From a virus, in IMG/VR virus record IMGVR_UViG_3300009488_000025, positions 1-47,250 of that record: DNA of 47,250 bases; one strand, written 5' to 3'. This document shows, one piece after another, positions 23,849 to 32,501 of this stretch. Each line of letters opens with the position of its first letter. Within the stretch, counting starts at the first letter, position 1. Position numbers and translations under genes: made by a program. The notes beneath the pieces are model-generated. The model searched no databases, was not told where the DNA came from, and worked only from the letters and a program-made list of their open reading frames with translations.

Positions 23849-26800
23849 ATGAATCGAGCTTTATCTTATGCAGCAAAAATGGTGTTGATTTCTGGACTTA
23901 TCGTCCCCACTGCGTTAATTGGTTTTGCTGGAGGTGCAAAGGCTACAACATTTGATTGGGATGGGGGGACTTTTAATGATGTGGCAGTAGGTGATATTCT
24001 AACTCCTGCAGTTTTGGTTACTGTAGATGATGTTGTTGGGGTAGGTGATACTTTAACTTTTATTAAAACAGCTACCGCAGATGACGTTATTGAGGTAGGT
24101 GATATTCTAACTTCTGCAGTTCTGGTTACTATAGATGATATTGTTGTGGTAGGTGATATCCTGGAAGATGCAGTTCTGGCTACTACAGATGATGTTGTTG
24201 GGGTAGGTGATACTTTAACTTTTATTAAAACAGCTACCGCAGATGACGTTGTTGGATTAGGTGATACTCTGAATCCTGCAGTTCTGGCTACTTTAGATGA
24301 CGTTGTTAATAAAGGTGATACTTTAATTTTTGAAAAAATAGCTACTGCAGATGACGTTGTTGAGGTAGGTGATATCCTGGAAGATGCAGTTCTGGCTGGT
24401 GTAGATGATGTTGTTAATAAAGGTGATGCCCTAAGAACTGGAGAAATAGCCATTGTAGGTGACGTTGTTGCGTTAGGTCAAATGTTAATTCCTGAAGTTC
24501 TGGCTACTGCAAATGACATTATTGAGGTAGGTCAGGTGCTAACTCCTGCAGTTATAGCTGGTGCAGATGACGTTGTTGCGGAAAATGATCCCTTAAAAAC
24601 TGGAGAAATAGCTACCATAAATGATGTTGTTGTGGAAGATCAGGTGATAACTCCTGAAGTTCTGGCTACTATAGATGATGTTGTTGAGGTAGGTGATATC
24701 CTGGAAGATGCAGTTATAGCTGGTGCAGATGACGTTGTTGCGGAAGGTGATCCCTTAAAAACTGGAGAAATAGCTACCATAAATGATGTTGTTGTTTTAG
24801 GTCAGTACATGGAGACTGATAGTACAGGAACAGTTATTCTGGCTGGTGTAAATGACGTTGTTAATTTAGGTGATCCCCTAACTGACGGAATAGCTGGTGC
24901 AGATGACGTTGTTGTGGAAGGTCAGGTGCTAACTCCTGCAGTTTTGGCTACTGCAGATGACATTGTTGTGGAAGGTGATATACTAATTCCTGCAGTTTTT
25001 GCTGGTGTAGATGACGTTGTTAATTTAGGTGATCCCCTAACTGACGGAATAGCTACTGCAGATGACATTGTTGTGGTAGGTCAGGTGTTAACTCCTGCAG
25101 TTTTGGCTACTGCAGATGATATTATTGAGGTAGGTGATTCTCTAGCTCCTGCAGTTCTGGCTATTTTAGAGGACGTTGTTGTGGAAGGTCAGGTGCTAAC
25201 TCCTGCAGTTCTGGCTACTGCAGATGACGTTGTTGTGGAAGGTGATATCCTAACTTACACAGAAACAGCTACCATAAATGACGTTGTTGTGGTTGATCAG
25301 GTGCTAACTCCTGCAGTTTTGGCTACTGCAAATGATATTATTGAGGTAGGTGATATTTTAACTCCTGCAGTTATAGCTGGTGCAGATGACGTTGTTGATT
25401 TAGGTCAAATCATGGAAGATGCAATTCTGGCTACTGCAGATGACGTTGTTGATTTAGGTCAAATCATGGAAGATGCAGTTCTGGCTACTGCAGATGATGT
25501 TGTTGAGGTAGGTGATACCTTAACTACTGGAGAAATAGCTACTGTAGATGACGTTGTTGATTTAGGTGATATCTTGGAAGATGCAGTTCTGGCTACTGCA
25601 GATGACGTTGTTGCGGAAGGTGATATCTTGGAAGATGCAGTTCTGGCTGGTGTAGATGACGTTGTTAAGGTAGGTGATATTTTGGAAGATGCAGTTCTGG
25701 CTACTGTAGATAACGTTGTTGCGGTAGGTGATATCCTGGAAGATGCAGTTCTGGCTACTGCAGATGACGTTGTTAAGGTAGGTGATACCCTAACTTCTAC
25801 AAAAATAGCTACCGTAGATGATGTTGTTGTGGAAGGTGATGTCATAACTTCTGCAGTTTTGGCTACCGCAGATGACGTTGTTAATATCAGAGTTAGCGTT
25901 AATGAAAATGAAAATATCCTGGCTTCCTATGAAGATTCTAACGTTGATCTCATCATGGTACAAAATAGCGATAATATTATATTAATAACGATAATTGATG
26001 ATGATGATGGTGGTAAAACACTCAAAACAACTTCTAATGATAAAAACTACGACAGTGTAAAGATTGATAAAGAACATAAAGAATTTGCTAAAAATACTGT
26101 TGATGCAATTTTTGAAGAGGGCGATATTACAGCCATGATTGCGTTGGGTACGCAATCGTTTGACACATCACTCATTGAAATGACTCCAGATGCAAGCTCT
26201 GGAGCAGCATCTGCAATCGTTGGTTCAAATGCAATTAGTGTAACTATTGGTAGTCGTCAGAATACTGTTGTTGCTAATTATGGTGGTTATGGCTTGGGTG
26301 CATTTTCCATGGCTTCCTCAGATGACAAAGAATCTGGAATGAATTCTGGTGGAGTTCAACAGTCTGGCGGTGTTTGGGTCAAAGCCTTTGGATCAGACGC
26401 TGAAATGGATATGCGTGATGATATTGCAGGGTATGATGCAGAGGTGCGCGGGGTAACTTTCGGTTTTGATCTTATGGCACAAAAGAATTTTCTAGTCGGC
26501 ATTGCTGCAAGTTATGCGGAAGTTGATGTCACTGGAAAAAGTGTCGCAGAGTCACAAACGGATACCGATCAAGTCCAGGCAACTTTGTACAGTACACTGT
26601 TTATGGATGATTATTTTGTGAATAACTCCGTTACGATCGCCTCCTCATCTAGCGATACCTCACGTAATACCCTAGGAGGCGGTGTAGCATCTGGTAGCTA
26701 CGATACAAGCACTTTTTCCGCTGATATTGGTATTGGTATGCCAATGATCCAAGACGGTTATGCCGTTACCCCCTCGCTCGGTATGTCATATTCACTTATC

Positions 26801-27184
26801 CAACCTGATAGCTATGATGAGATTGGCCCTCTCGCATTGCATGTAGATGTTGAAGATACAGAGTTGTTTAGTATAAATGCTGGCGTAGCCATCAATACAA
26901 AATTCAAATCAGGTAGTGGTAGTCTCTCACCAGAAATTCGCCTTGGTGCAGATATTGACGTGTTGCAAGAACAGGCAGTTTCTGTAGGGACGTTTTTGAG
27001 TACAGACGGTAGTGTTGGTACATCCCTCGGAGCTAAACCGTCTGCTTTAGGTGGCTCTTTTGGTTTTGGTCTTGATTATGCCAATGATGAAGAAACTTAC
27101 GTTATTGGCCTTGATTATGACACTAATGTACGGTCAGATTTTCAGTCCCATGCTCTAAGTCTGAAACTCAAATTGGCTCTTTGA
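23849..27184 (+). CDS. Type V autotransporter with ~35 copies of an 18-residue repeat
   Basis: 1111 residues. Residues 1-32 form a signal peptide (MVLISGLIVPTALIGFAGGA, cleavage near AKA). Residues 43-674 are about 35 tandem 18-residue units of the type DDVVEVGDILEDAVLATA, likely forming a beta-solenoid passenger. A linker follows, and residues ~840-1111 form an autotransporter barrel: SGGVWVKAFGS is a typical barrel start, and the last strand SHALSLKLKLAL ends the protein. It should be exposed on the host surface. GGAAAAAAA precedes ATG 23849 and a strong terminator follows. The barrel region looks less AT-rich than the structural genes, which hints at a bacterial origin. Adhesion, autoaggregation or receptor masking are possible roles. 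Confidence 0.8.
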   Translation: MNRALSYAAKMVLISGLIVPTALIGFAGGAKATTFDWDGGTFNDVAVGDILTPAVLVTVDDVVGVGDTLTFIKTATADDVIEVGDILTSAVLVTIDDIVVVGDILEDAVLATTDDVVGVGDTLTFIKTATADDVVGLGDTLNPAVLATLDDVVNKGDTLIFEKIATADDVVEVGDILEDAVLAGVDDVVNKGDALRTGEIAIVGDVVALGQMLIPEVLATANDIIEVGQVLTPAVIAGADDVVAENDPLKTGEIATINDVVVEDQVITPEVLATIDDVVEVGDILEDAVIAGADDVVAEGDPLKTGEIATINDVVVLGQYMETDSTGTVILAGVNDVVNLGDPLTDGIAGADDVVVEGQVLTPAVLATADDIVVEGDILIPAVFAGVDDVVNLGDPLTDGIATADDIVVVGQVLTPAVLATADDIIEVGDSLAPAVLAILEDVVVEGQVLTPAVLATADDVVVEGDILTYTETATINDVVVVDQVLTPAVLATANDIIEVGDILTPAVIAGADDVVDLGQIMEDAILATADDVVDLGQIMEDAVLATADDVVEVGDTLTTGEIATVDDVVDLGDILEDAVLATADDVVAEGDILEDAVLAGVDDVVKVGDILEDAVLATVDNVVAVGDILEDAVLATADDVVKVGDTLTSTKIATVDDVVVEGDVITSAVLATADDVVNIRVSVNENENILASYEDSNVDLIMVQNSDNIILITIIDDDDGGKTLKTTSNDKNYDSVKIDKEHKEFAKNTVDAIFEEGDITAMIALGTQSFDTSLIEMTPDASSGAASAIVGSNAISVTIGSRQNTVVANYGGYGLGAFSMASSDDKESGMNSGGVQQSGGVWVKAFGSDAEMDMRDDIAGYDAEVRGVTFGFDLMAQKNFLVGIAASYAEVDVTGKSVAESQTDTDQVQATLYSTLFMDDYFVNNSVTIASSSSDTSRNTLGGGVASGSYDTSTFSADIGIGMPMIQDGYAVTPSLGMSYSLIQPDSYDEIGPLALHVDVEDTELFSINAGVAINTKFKSGSGSLSPEIRLGADIDVLQEQAVSVGTFLSTDGSVGTSLGAKPSALGGSFGFGLDYANDEETYVIGLDYDTNVRSDFQSHALSLKLKLAL
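23975..25870 (+). repeat. 54-bp coding repeat array of the autotransporter
   Basis: About 35 in-frame 54-bp units. Most keep GATGACGTTGTT at the start and GTAGGTGAT or GAAGGTGAT in the middle. Two units are 17 codons and one is 23 codons, so the frame is always conserved. Neighbouring units are often near identical (for example the two QIMEDA units near 25387-25494), as expected from unequal recombination. Copy number may differ between isolates. Confidence 0.9.
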
Positions 27185-27268
27185 TAAGATTTTATCAGTC
27201 ACAATGGTAATGTGAAAACTTGATGCAACTTTTAGGTAACGACAAGCCACCTGCTCCATTAGTTAAGG

Positions 27269-27305
27269 CCCTGGGGAGTAAAATTATTCCCCAGGGTTGT
27301 TTTTT
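27269..27305 (+). terminator. Rho-independent terminator after the autotransporter
   Basis: CCCTGGGGA at 27269-27277 pairs with TCCCCAGGG at 27288-27296, followed by TTGTTTTTT. It isolates the autotransporter from the porin gene. Confidence 0.88.
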
Positions 27306-27374
27306 AATTAATGAAACACAGGCATATATATTGCATGTAGATTTTTTTACTCTTTTAAAAAAAGGAACAAAAAA

Positions 27375-28718
27375 ATGAAAAAGTCTTTGATTTTAGGTGC
27401 AACAGCAATGGCTGCTCTAGCCATTGCCCCCCAGGCTGAAGCCGCTAAAGTAAAGATTGGTGGACATTACACGATGCGGGTTCAAGATACGGATATAACG
27501 TTGACAGATACACAGGGTGTTGATGAAGAGCAAGGTTGGTTCCATCGAATGCAGTTGAATCTGGATGCCACAGTCAGCGACAAAACACATGCTCACCTGC
27601 AATTTCGTCCTGTAGATGGTGTTATGGAAGGTGAGAATACAAACGTTAATGGTGGGTGGAACATAAAACGTGTCTGGATGGAAACTGAGATGTATGGTGT
27701 CGGTATCAAAGCTGGTAATATGCCGATGAATATGCATGACAAGATTCTATACAAAGATGTTGGCGGTTCCATGGCTGCTGTTGTTGTCTCCAAATCTTTT
27801 GGTGACATGACCCTTTTGGGTATGAATGTTCGCGTTGAGGAAGGTTACACTTCTGGTGCAAAGGCTTTAAAGGCTTTGGAGGATAAATTTGGCAATAATG
27901 CTGAAAACGATGGTGCCAATGCTGATAACGATGAGATCAATTTGTACGGTATCAGTCTTTTGGGTAAGGCCGCCAAGGCAAACTATCAGGTGACTTGGTT
28001 TCACAAAGAGATTGATGAAGGTGTTGCCACAAATACCGCTGGTGCAGTTCTCGGTACTGACGTTGACAATGATTGGGCCGCATTTACTCTCGGAACAAAC
28101 CTGTCTGGTGTGAAACTGACTGGTACAGTAATCTGGGAAAGTGGTTACAATTTCGACGGTGATACTTTTGCACCAACAGGTACAACTACATTGAATCAGT
28201 TGAATAGTTCTGGTGTTTTGGCCGCTTTGCGTGTTGCTGGTAAAACTGGTTTTGGTGGCTGGAAAGGTTACGGCTTCTACTCCAGTGAAGATTTTACTCA
28301 TCCTTTGAATGAAGACAGCAACTCCAATAGCAAAAACAGCAATGCAACTGGAATGTCTTTGGCATGGGACCAGGGTAACGTCAACGGACGTGACTTGTTG
28401 AAAACTTGGGCTACAAATAGCAATGCTGATCAACTTGAGAATGTTTGGGGTGTTGGTGTTGGTCTTTCTGTGAAAGCTGGTTCTTGGACTATCAGTCCTG
28501 CTATTGATTACGCCTCTATCGTTGAAGATGATGTTAGCGGTGGTGTACAATCTATTTCTGACAGTGCTTGGGGCGGTTCCATCGTAGCTTCCACAAAGTT
28601 GGATGAAGGTACTACTTTCAGCTTGATCGCTATTGGCGTTGATCCTAGTGATGACAGCATAACAGAAAACGTTGAGAACATGCACTCAGTACAAGCTGAG
28701 TTTAAAGTCAAGTTCTAG
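27375..28718 (+). CDS. Outer-membrane porin-like protein
   Basis: 447 residues. A signal peptide is clear (MKKSLILGATAMAALAIAPQ, cleavage after AEA at ~23). The mature protein alternates polar and hydrophobic residues as in a 16-strand porin, begins with VKIGGHYTMRVQD and ends with SVQAEFKVKF; a terminal Phe is the classic BAM-targeting signal. AAAAAGGAAC precedes ATG 27375. Codon choice looks richer in G/C third bases than the phage genes, hinting at acquisition from the host lineage. Phage-encoded porins can replace host porins and block superinfection (the Lc porin of phage PA-2 is the known example); that role is inferred here. Confidence 0.78.
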   Translation: MKKSLILGATAMAALAIAPQAEAAKVKIGGHYTMRVQDTDITLTDTQGVDEEQGWFHRMQLNLDATVSDKTHAHLQFRPVDGVMEGENTNVNGGWNIKRVWMETEMYGVGIKAGNMPMNMHDKILYKDVGGSMAAVVVSKSFGDMTLLGMNVRVEEGYTSGAKALKALEDKFGNNAENDGANADNDEINLYGISLLGKAAKANYQVTWFHKEIDEGVATNTAGAVLGTDVDNDWAAFTLGTNLSGVKLTGTVIWESGYNFDGDTFAPTGTTTLNQLNSSGVLAALRVAGKTGFGGWKGYGFYSSEDFTHPLNEDSNSNSKNSNATGMSLAWDQGNVNGRDLLKTWATNSNADQLENVWGVGVGLSVKAGSWTISPAIDYASIVEDDVSGGVQSISDSAWGGSIVASTKLDEGTTFSLIAIGVDPSDDSITENVENMHSVQAEFKVKF

Positions 28719-28794
28719 TGGAGCAGCAAAAAATCTATTGACAGCAACAAACCAAGTATGACATTCTTGGCTTGTGTGTCTCATTCTTTCTTCT

Positions 28795-28830
28795 CTCGTA
28801 CAGGGATTGTACCAGCCCTGTACGAGTTTT
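28795..28830 (+). terminator. Rho-independent terminator after the porin
   Basis: Perfect 11-bp stem CTCGTACAGGG / CCCTGTACGAG (28795-28805 with 28816-28826) followed by TTTT. First of two consecutive terminators. Confidence 0.85.
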
Positions 28831-28879
28831 CTCATTGATGTATACACACTGTCGCAAGATTTTCCTTACAGAGTTTTAA

Positions 28880-28914
28880 CCCACTTACATCGTCATATGT
28901 AAGTGGGTTTTTTT
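28880..28914 (+). terminator. Second rho-independent terminator at the convergence point
   Basis: CCCACTTACAT at 28880-28890 pairs with ATGTAAGTGGG at 28897-28907, then seven T. The stem could also help end the - strand early transcript, whose last recognised gene stops at 29085, although the U tract on that side is weak. Confidence 0.85.
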
Positions 28915-29084
28915 ACGTGCTACTGTTACTTTATCCTTTCAACCATCAAATTTGACTTTTCAGGTCTCTTCAATACGGTTAACTGTGTTTCATGGCACAT
29001 TTTAGATTCATTAATTTGGGCAATGATTTTGTCATTTCTCTGAGGATTTTTAATTGTTTAGTGGAGTCATGTTGTCCCAATATT

Positions 29085-29720
29085 TTATCCTTTTAAAATT
29101 GTTGCATTGTTGGAACTGGTGACATAGCTTTCTCCATTTTTAATTTGCACTGTGACGATTTGATCGGCTCCTTCAATTTGGTCGGGGATATGAGAAACCA
29201 TTATTATTTGCAATCCGAGCTTTTCACTAATCTCTTTGATCATCAAAGCCCCTTTTATGGGAAGTTCACCGCCTTTAAGCCACTTCAAAGGTTCATCCAA
29301 TACCAAAGTCGGTCTTGTCTTAGAAAGAGCTAGAGACCACAGGGATACACGGAGCGCAAAGGCAGCCACGTCCACCGCACCTCCCCCACTAGCAGTAAGC
29401 GGGTCTATGGATTGTCCGTCCCTTATAAATTTTAGATCGGTTTCAGTCCGGCCACGCCTTTGTGTGAATTCAATGGAGAGTTCATATGGGTCATCAAATA
29501 CGGCTGCCATGGCTAATGTGACCAGTTCGGCCACATGGTACTCCAGTTGCTTTTGAGTTAATTGTGCAACGTTTTGTATTATTAATTGGGCTTGTTCACA
29601 TGCTTCTGCTTTCTTTTTGAGAATTCGCACGAGTTTTCTTTGTTCCATGACCTCTGATCTTAATTGGGAAGCCTTGCCTTTTCTCTGCTCCAAGGTGTTT
29701 TGAATTTCGGAAATTTCCAT
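29085..29720 (-). CDS. Rad50/SbcC-like ATPase, C-terminal half
   Basis: 211 residues. It is only the second half of a Rad50/SbcC/gp46 ATPase: ~65 residues of coiled coil, then the ABC signature region LTASGGGAVDVAAFALR, Walker B PTLVLDEPLKWL, and the switch histidine in IIMVSHIPDQ. No Walker A is present. The Walker A half is encoded separately at 30871-32049, with the nuclease and a small coiled-coil gene between. ATG 29720 overlaps the stop of the upstream 77-codon gene (TAATG). The product should assemble with the N-half to form an active head that feeds DNA ends to the nuclease. Confidence 0.82.
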   Translation of the reverse strand: MEISEIQNTLEQRKGKASQLRSEVMEQRKLVRILKKKAEACEQAQLIIQNVAQLTQKQLEYHVAELVTLAMAAVFDDPYELSIEFTQRRGRTETDLKFIRDGQSIDPLTASGGGAVDVAAFALRVSLWSLALSKTRPTLVLDEPLKWLKGGELPIKGALMIKEISEKLGLQIIMVSHIPDQIEGADQIVTVQIKNGESYVTSSNNATILKG

Positions 29721-29953
29721 TAAATGAAGTTCTCACGTAATTCAACCATCATTATTCTCAAATTTTCCTCATCTTCCTCGCATTTTTTCTCCAATTCATC
29801 GGCATGGATGCAGGCTTCCTCGTAACTGGTCAGTCCATGCTCTTCTTTTAAATTACGTTCAAGGTTGTCCATGGCTCCTACAGCTTGATTTTTTTTATTT
29901 TTTGCATCTTCGATAGCATTTTTCATTGTCATTAATTCTTGACCGATTCCCAT
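29720..29953 (-). CDS. Small coiled-coil protein between Rad50 halves
   Basis: 77 residues, predicted nearly all helix (AIEDAKNKKNQAVGAMDNLE, ADELEKKCEEDEENLRIMM). AAAAGGA precedes ATG 29953 and the stop overlaps the start of the Rad50 C-half. I infer that it could supply a detached segment of the Rad50 returning coil, because the C-half has too little coil to match the N-half. A small independent regulator is the alternative. Confidence 0.6.
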   Translation of the reverse strand: MGIGQELMTMKNAIEDAKNKKNQAVGAMDNLERNLKEEHGLTSYEEACIHADELEKKCEEDEENLRIMMVELRENFI

Positions 29954-29977
29954 ATCTTTTTCCTTTTCATGAAATTA

Positions 29978-30868
29978 TTATCCAAGAGCTTTCCATACAA
30001 TTTCTTGAACAAGTGGTTTTGTTTCGTGCGTGGCAAAGTATTCTTCCATGTTTTTGATGAAAGATGAGGAAATGTCCAAGTCATCTGTCAACTTTTCCAC
30101 AAAGGCGTTTATTCTTTCATCCTTGTTCTTTTTTTTGTCTACATGTTCGCGTGTAATTACGTTTTTTTTGATTGGTACGTAGACAGGCTCTACCTTGTTT
30201 TTGTTAGAATCCCACAAGTATACCCTTGGCTTAAAATCTATTTGATCCACGCTTGACCGCATTAAACTGCCTGGATTAACAAGAAGTTGTCCACTTGTGT
30301 GCGATTCAATAACAAATGCTTTGTGATTGTGGCCGGTGATTATGAGATCATACCCTTTCATTTTTCTCATTAAGAGCTTTGCGTGAGGGTCACGGCAATT
30401 CGGCCAGGGAGATTCACCCATATACGTCATTACATGGCATAGAGCAATTTGGCGTGTCTTCTTGTTGTGTTGTACTGGGTATAATTCATCTCCCCATGCA
30501 AAAGGATAAACTTTGGTTTTGTATAGAAAAAAAGGTTTATTTTTCACTGTGGTTATTCCAGCGGCTACTAGAACACCTAGTGCTGATTTGTTCAATAGAG
30601 AGACGTTGTGGTTAGGTAGATCGTGGTTGCCAGGAACCGTGTGAAAATTATTTGGTAGATTTCGTATAGCCCATTGGGTCAGGTAGTGGGATGGTTTGCT
30701 TTTGGAAAAAAGGTCCCCGGCATCAAGAATTGGGCAATTGTATTTTTCTTGCAAATCATATAGCCATTCAATTTTTTTTGCTTGTTCGCTGAAAAAGTCA
30801 TCAATTCTGCATTCGGGTGTGTCTTCTCGCAGATGAATGTCTCCAGTTATTATTGCAGTAGGGTTCAT
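29978..30868 (-). CDS. Mre11/SbcD-like nuclease
   Basis: 296 residues. All metallophosphoesterase motifs are present in order: TGDIHLRED (DxH), LDAGDLFS (GD), VPGNHDLPN (GNHD), ALCHVM (His) and ITGHNHKAF (GHxH). This is the nuclease partner of Rad50/SbcC, acting on DNA ends and hairpins; T4 gp47 is the phage counterpart. I start at ATG 30868, just after the stop of the Rad50 N-half (TAATTATG) and behind GGAAAA, rather than at the overlapping in-frame start at 30892. The C-terminal ~90 residues are a family-typical capping/Rad50-contact region. Confidence 0.85.
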   Translation of the reverse strand: MNPTAIITGDIHLREDTPECRIDDFFSEQAKKIEWLYDLQEKYNCPILDAGDLFSKSKPSHYLTQWAIRNLPNNFHTVPGNHDLPNHNVSLLNKSALGVLVAAGITTVKNKPFFLYKTKVYPFAWGDELYPVQHNKKTRQIALCHVMTYMGESPWPNCRDPHAKLLMRKMKGYDLIITGHNHKAFVIESHTSGQLLVNPGSLMRSSVDQIDFKPRVYLWDSNKNKVEPVYVPIKKNVITREHVDKKKNKDERINAFVEKLTDDLDISSSFIKNMEEYFATHETKPLVQEIVWKALG

Positions 30869-30870
30869 AA

Positions 30871-32049
30871 TTATTTTCCACACAAGGGGCAAATATCAGG
30901 AAACATGGCGGTATATTTTCCTTCCATGTTTTTTGTGATTGTGTCGTATTCAGATTGAATTTGTATCTCTACTTTAATGTTACTTAGCAATGTATTAATT
31001 ATCTTTGATGTATCGGAATTTGATTTGATTTTGTCAAATATTTTTAAGCATTTTGTGACTTGTTGATGGTTGCTTATAATTTTAATGTTTTTTGCGGTTT
31101 TCTCTTTAATTATTGTATAGTTTTCCAGCAAAGACTCTAACTGCTTACTTTTATCGCGGTTTATTTTGATTTTATTTAACAGTTCATCGGCTGTTTTGAC
31201 GAGAGACTTATTAATTAGAATCTTGTTGTACTTGGATATAGCTGTGTAATTAGTTTTATGCGTGCGTATAATTGTTTTAAGTGTAGTCATTTTTCTGTAA
31301 CCAGTTTTTAATTCATCATACAGTTTTTGACAATGAGCAAGTTGCGGTTCAATCATTAATTCGTAATTATACTGACTGATTATATTTTTTTGGAAGTCGA
31401 TGTTTTTGATTGTTTTTTGTATTTGCCCTACTTCCTCACGAGCATTTTTGATATTTTGGGTCAAAACTACGGCCGAGTTGACATCCCTTTCCATAGCCTC
31501 AAGATAGTCGTACTGCCTAAGCTCATCAACTTTCTCTTTCCATCGAGTCGATTCGGTTCGATAAGTTTGATCTACTCTCATTTTTTCTTTACGGATGTTA
31601 GATATGGCGTGGTCAATTCCACCTAAATCAACAATTTGGTTCAAAATCTGAGCTACTTCACCAGGGGATGAGCCTAAGAGGAATGGAGCATCCAATTGTT
31701 TTTCAATATTAATTGGCTCCATGTTTATGACATTTTTAACTTCTTCTGGAACATAAACACCAAACGCCTTGAATATTTGTTTGTCGATCATGTAGTAATT
31801 GTCACTTGGAGAACGTCCCCGTTTCACGACAACACCTGAATTCAAAATGATGCTGACGGAGGTTTCTTTGCTCCAAGAACTGATAAATTCCTCTCCAGAC
31901 GGATTGTTATTCACAACCCAGTCTATAGCCCTTAAAATGGAAGTTTTTCCACTATCCGATAAACCGACAATGGCATTTATTCCGTCACAAAAATTGACTG
32001 TAGTATCTTTGTGAGACTGAAAATTGTTTAGCGTTATCGACTTAATCAT
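30871..32049 (-). CDS. Rad50/SbcC-like ATPase, N-terminal half ending at the zinc hook
   Basis: 392 residues. The N-terminus MIKSITLNNFQSHKDTTVNF is typical, followed by Walker A GLSDSGKTS. Residues ~140-380 form a long coiled coil. The protein stops directly after PDICPLCGK: the CPLC zinc-hook motif is at residues 387-390, two residues before the end. In intact Rad50 the hook is the midpoint of the coil, so the gene has been divided exactly there. No strong Shine-Dalgarno sequence precedes ATG 32049; it begins six bases after the preceding gene and may rely on coupling. Confidence 0.82.
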   Translation of the reverse strand: MIKSITLNNFQSHKDTTVNFCDGINAIVGLSDSGKTSILRAIDWVVNNNPSGEEFISSWSKETSVSIILNSGVVVKRGRSPSDNYYMIDKQIFKAFGVYVPEEVKNVINMEPINIEKQLDAPFLLGSSPGEVAQILNQIVDLGGIDHAISNIRKEKMRVDQTYRTESTRWKEKVDELRQYDYLEAMERDVNSAVVLTQNIKNAREEVGQIQKTIKNIDFQKNIISQYNYELMIEPQLAHCQKLYDELKTGYRKMTTLKTIIRTHKTNYTAISKYNKILINKSLVKTADELLNKIKINRDKSKQLESLLENYTIIKEKTAKNIKIISNHQQVTKCLKIFDKIKSNSDTSKIINTLLSNIKVEIQIQSEYDTITKNMEGKYTAMFPDICPLCGK

Positions 32050-32054
32050 ATTTT

Positions 32055-32279
32055 TTACTGTTCTTTTTTATAATGTTTTGGATATTGTTTATTTTTTTTT
32101 CTGACACTTCTTAATTCATTCAACATCTTTCTTTTAACTTCAACATTATGTTGTATATGTTCCGACATAAGGGACAAGGATATTTTAACTGTTCCCATGA
32201 ATTTTCTTTCATTTTTTTGCATCCATTTTGCCCTCTTACTTGCCTTTAAAAAACATGAGTGTCGTGGAACATTAATCAC
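32055..32279 (-). CDS. Small basic early protein
   Basis: 74 residues, very rich in Lys and Arg, with a C-terminal RKKNKQYPKHYKKEQ. No family recognised. Its start overlaps the stop of the previous gene as ATGA (32276-32279). The charge suggests nucleic-acid binding, and the location between resolvase and Rad50 suggests a recombination accessory role, which is inference. Confidence 0.5.
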   Translation of the reverse strand: MINVPRHSCFLKASKRAKWMQKNERKFMGTVKISLSLMSEHIQHNVEVKRKMLNELRSVRKKNKQYPKHYKKEQ

Positions 32280-32488
32280 TCTTTGATGTTTTGTGTTTTA
32301 GAAAGAAATTGTTTTCTAAGTGTGTTGTTAACTTTTGTTTGTATTTTAAGTATTTCTGATTGGGGCAATCTCTCAGTGGATTGTTTCTTTCCTGTTTTTG
32401 ATTTGTGTAATATTGTTTCATATTCTGTGTACAAGTCAGGGAAACACTTTTTTACTTTTTTTCTTATGTCATTGAGAGTTCTGGTCAT
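32276..32488 (-). CDS. Small helical early protein
   Basis: 70 residues when started at ATG 32488, which has AGGGA eight bases upstream; a further in-frame ATG at 32533 would overlap the resolvase gene. Starts MTRTLNDIRKKVKKCFPDLY and is mostly helical and basic. No family recognised. Coupled to the next gene by ATGA. Confidence 0.5.
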   Translation of the reverse strand: MTRTLNDIRKKVKKCFPDLYTEYETILHKSKTGKKQSTERLPQSEILKIQTKVNNTLRKQFLSKTQNIKE

Positions 32489-32501
32489 TTTTTGATTCCC
32501 T

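Noticed and set aside
23866-25845. Long - strand frames across the autotransporter repeats
   Set aside because: They mirror the 54-bp repeat in the opposite frame, giving Ser/Thr-rich low-complexity peptides with no start signals.
23975-25870. Diversity-generating retroelement target
   Set aside because: No reverse transcriptase gene or template repeat found; variation between units looks like recombination, not adenine-directed mutation.
27417-28711. - strand frames across the porin gene
   Set aside because: Antisense shadows of a clear signal-peptide/beta-barrel gene with a strong start.
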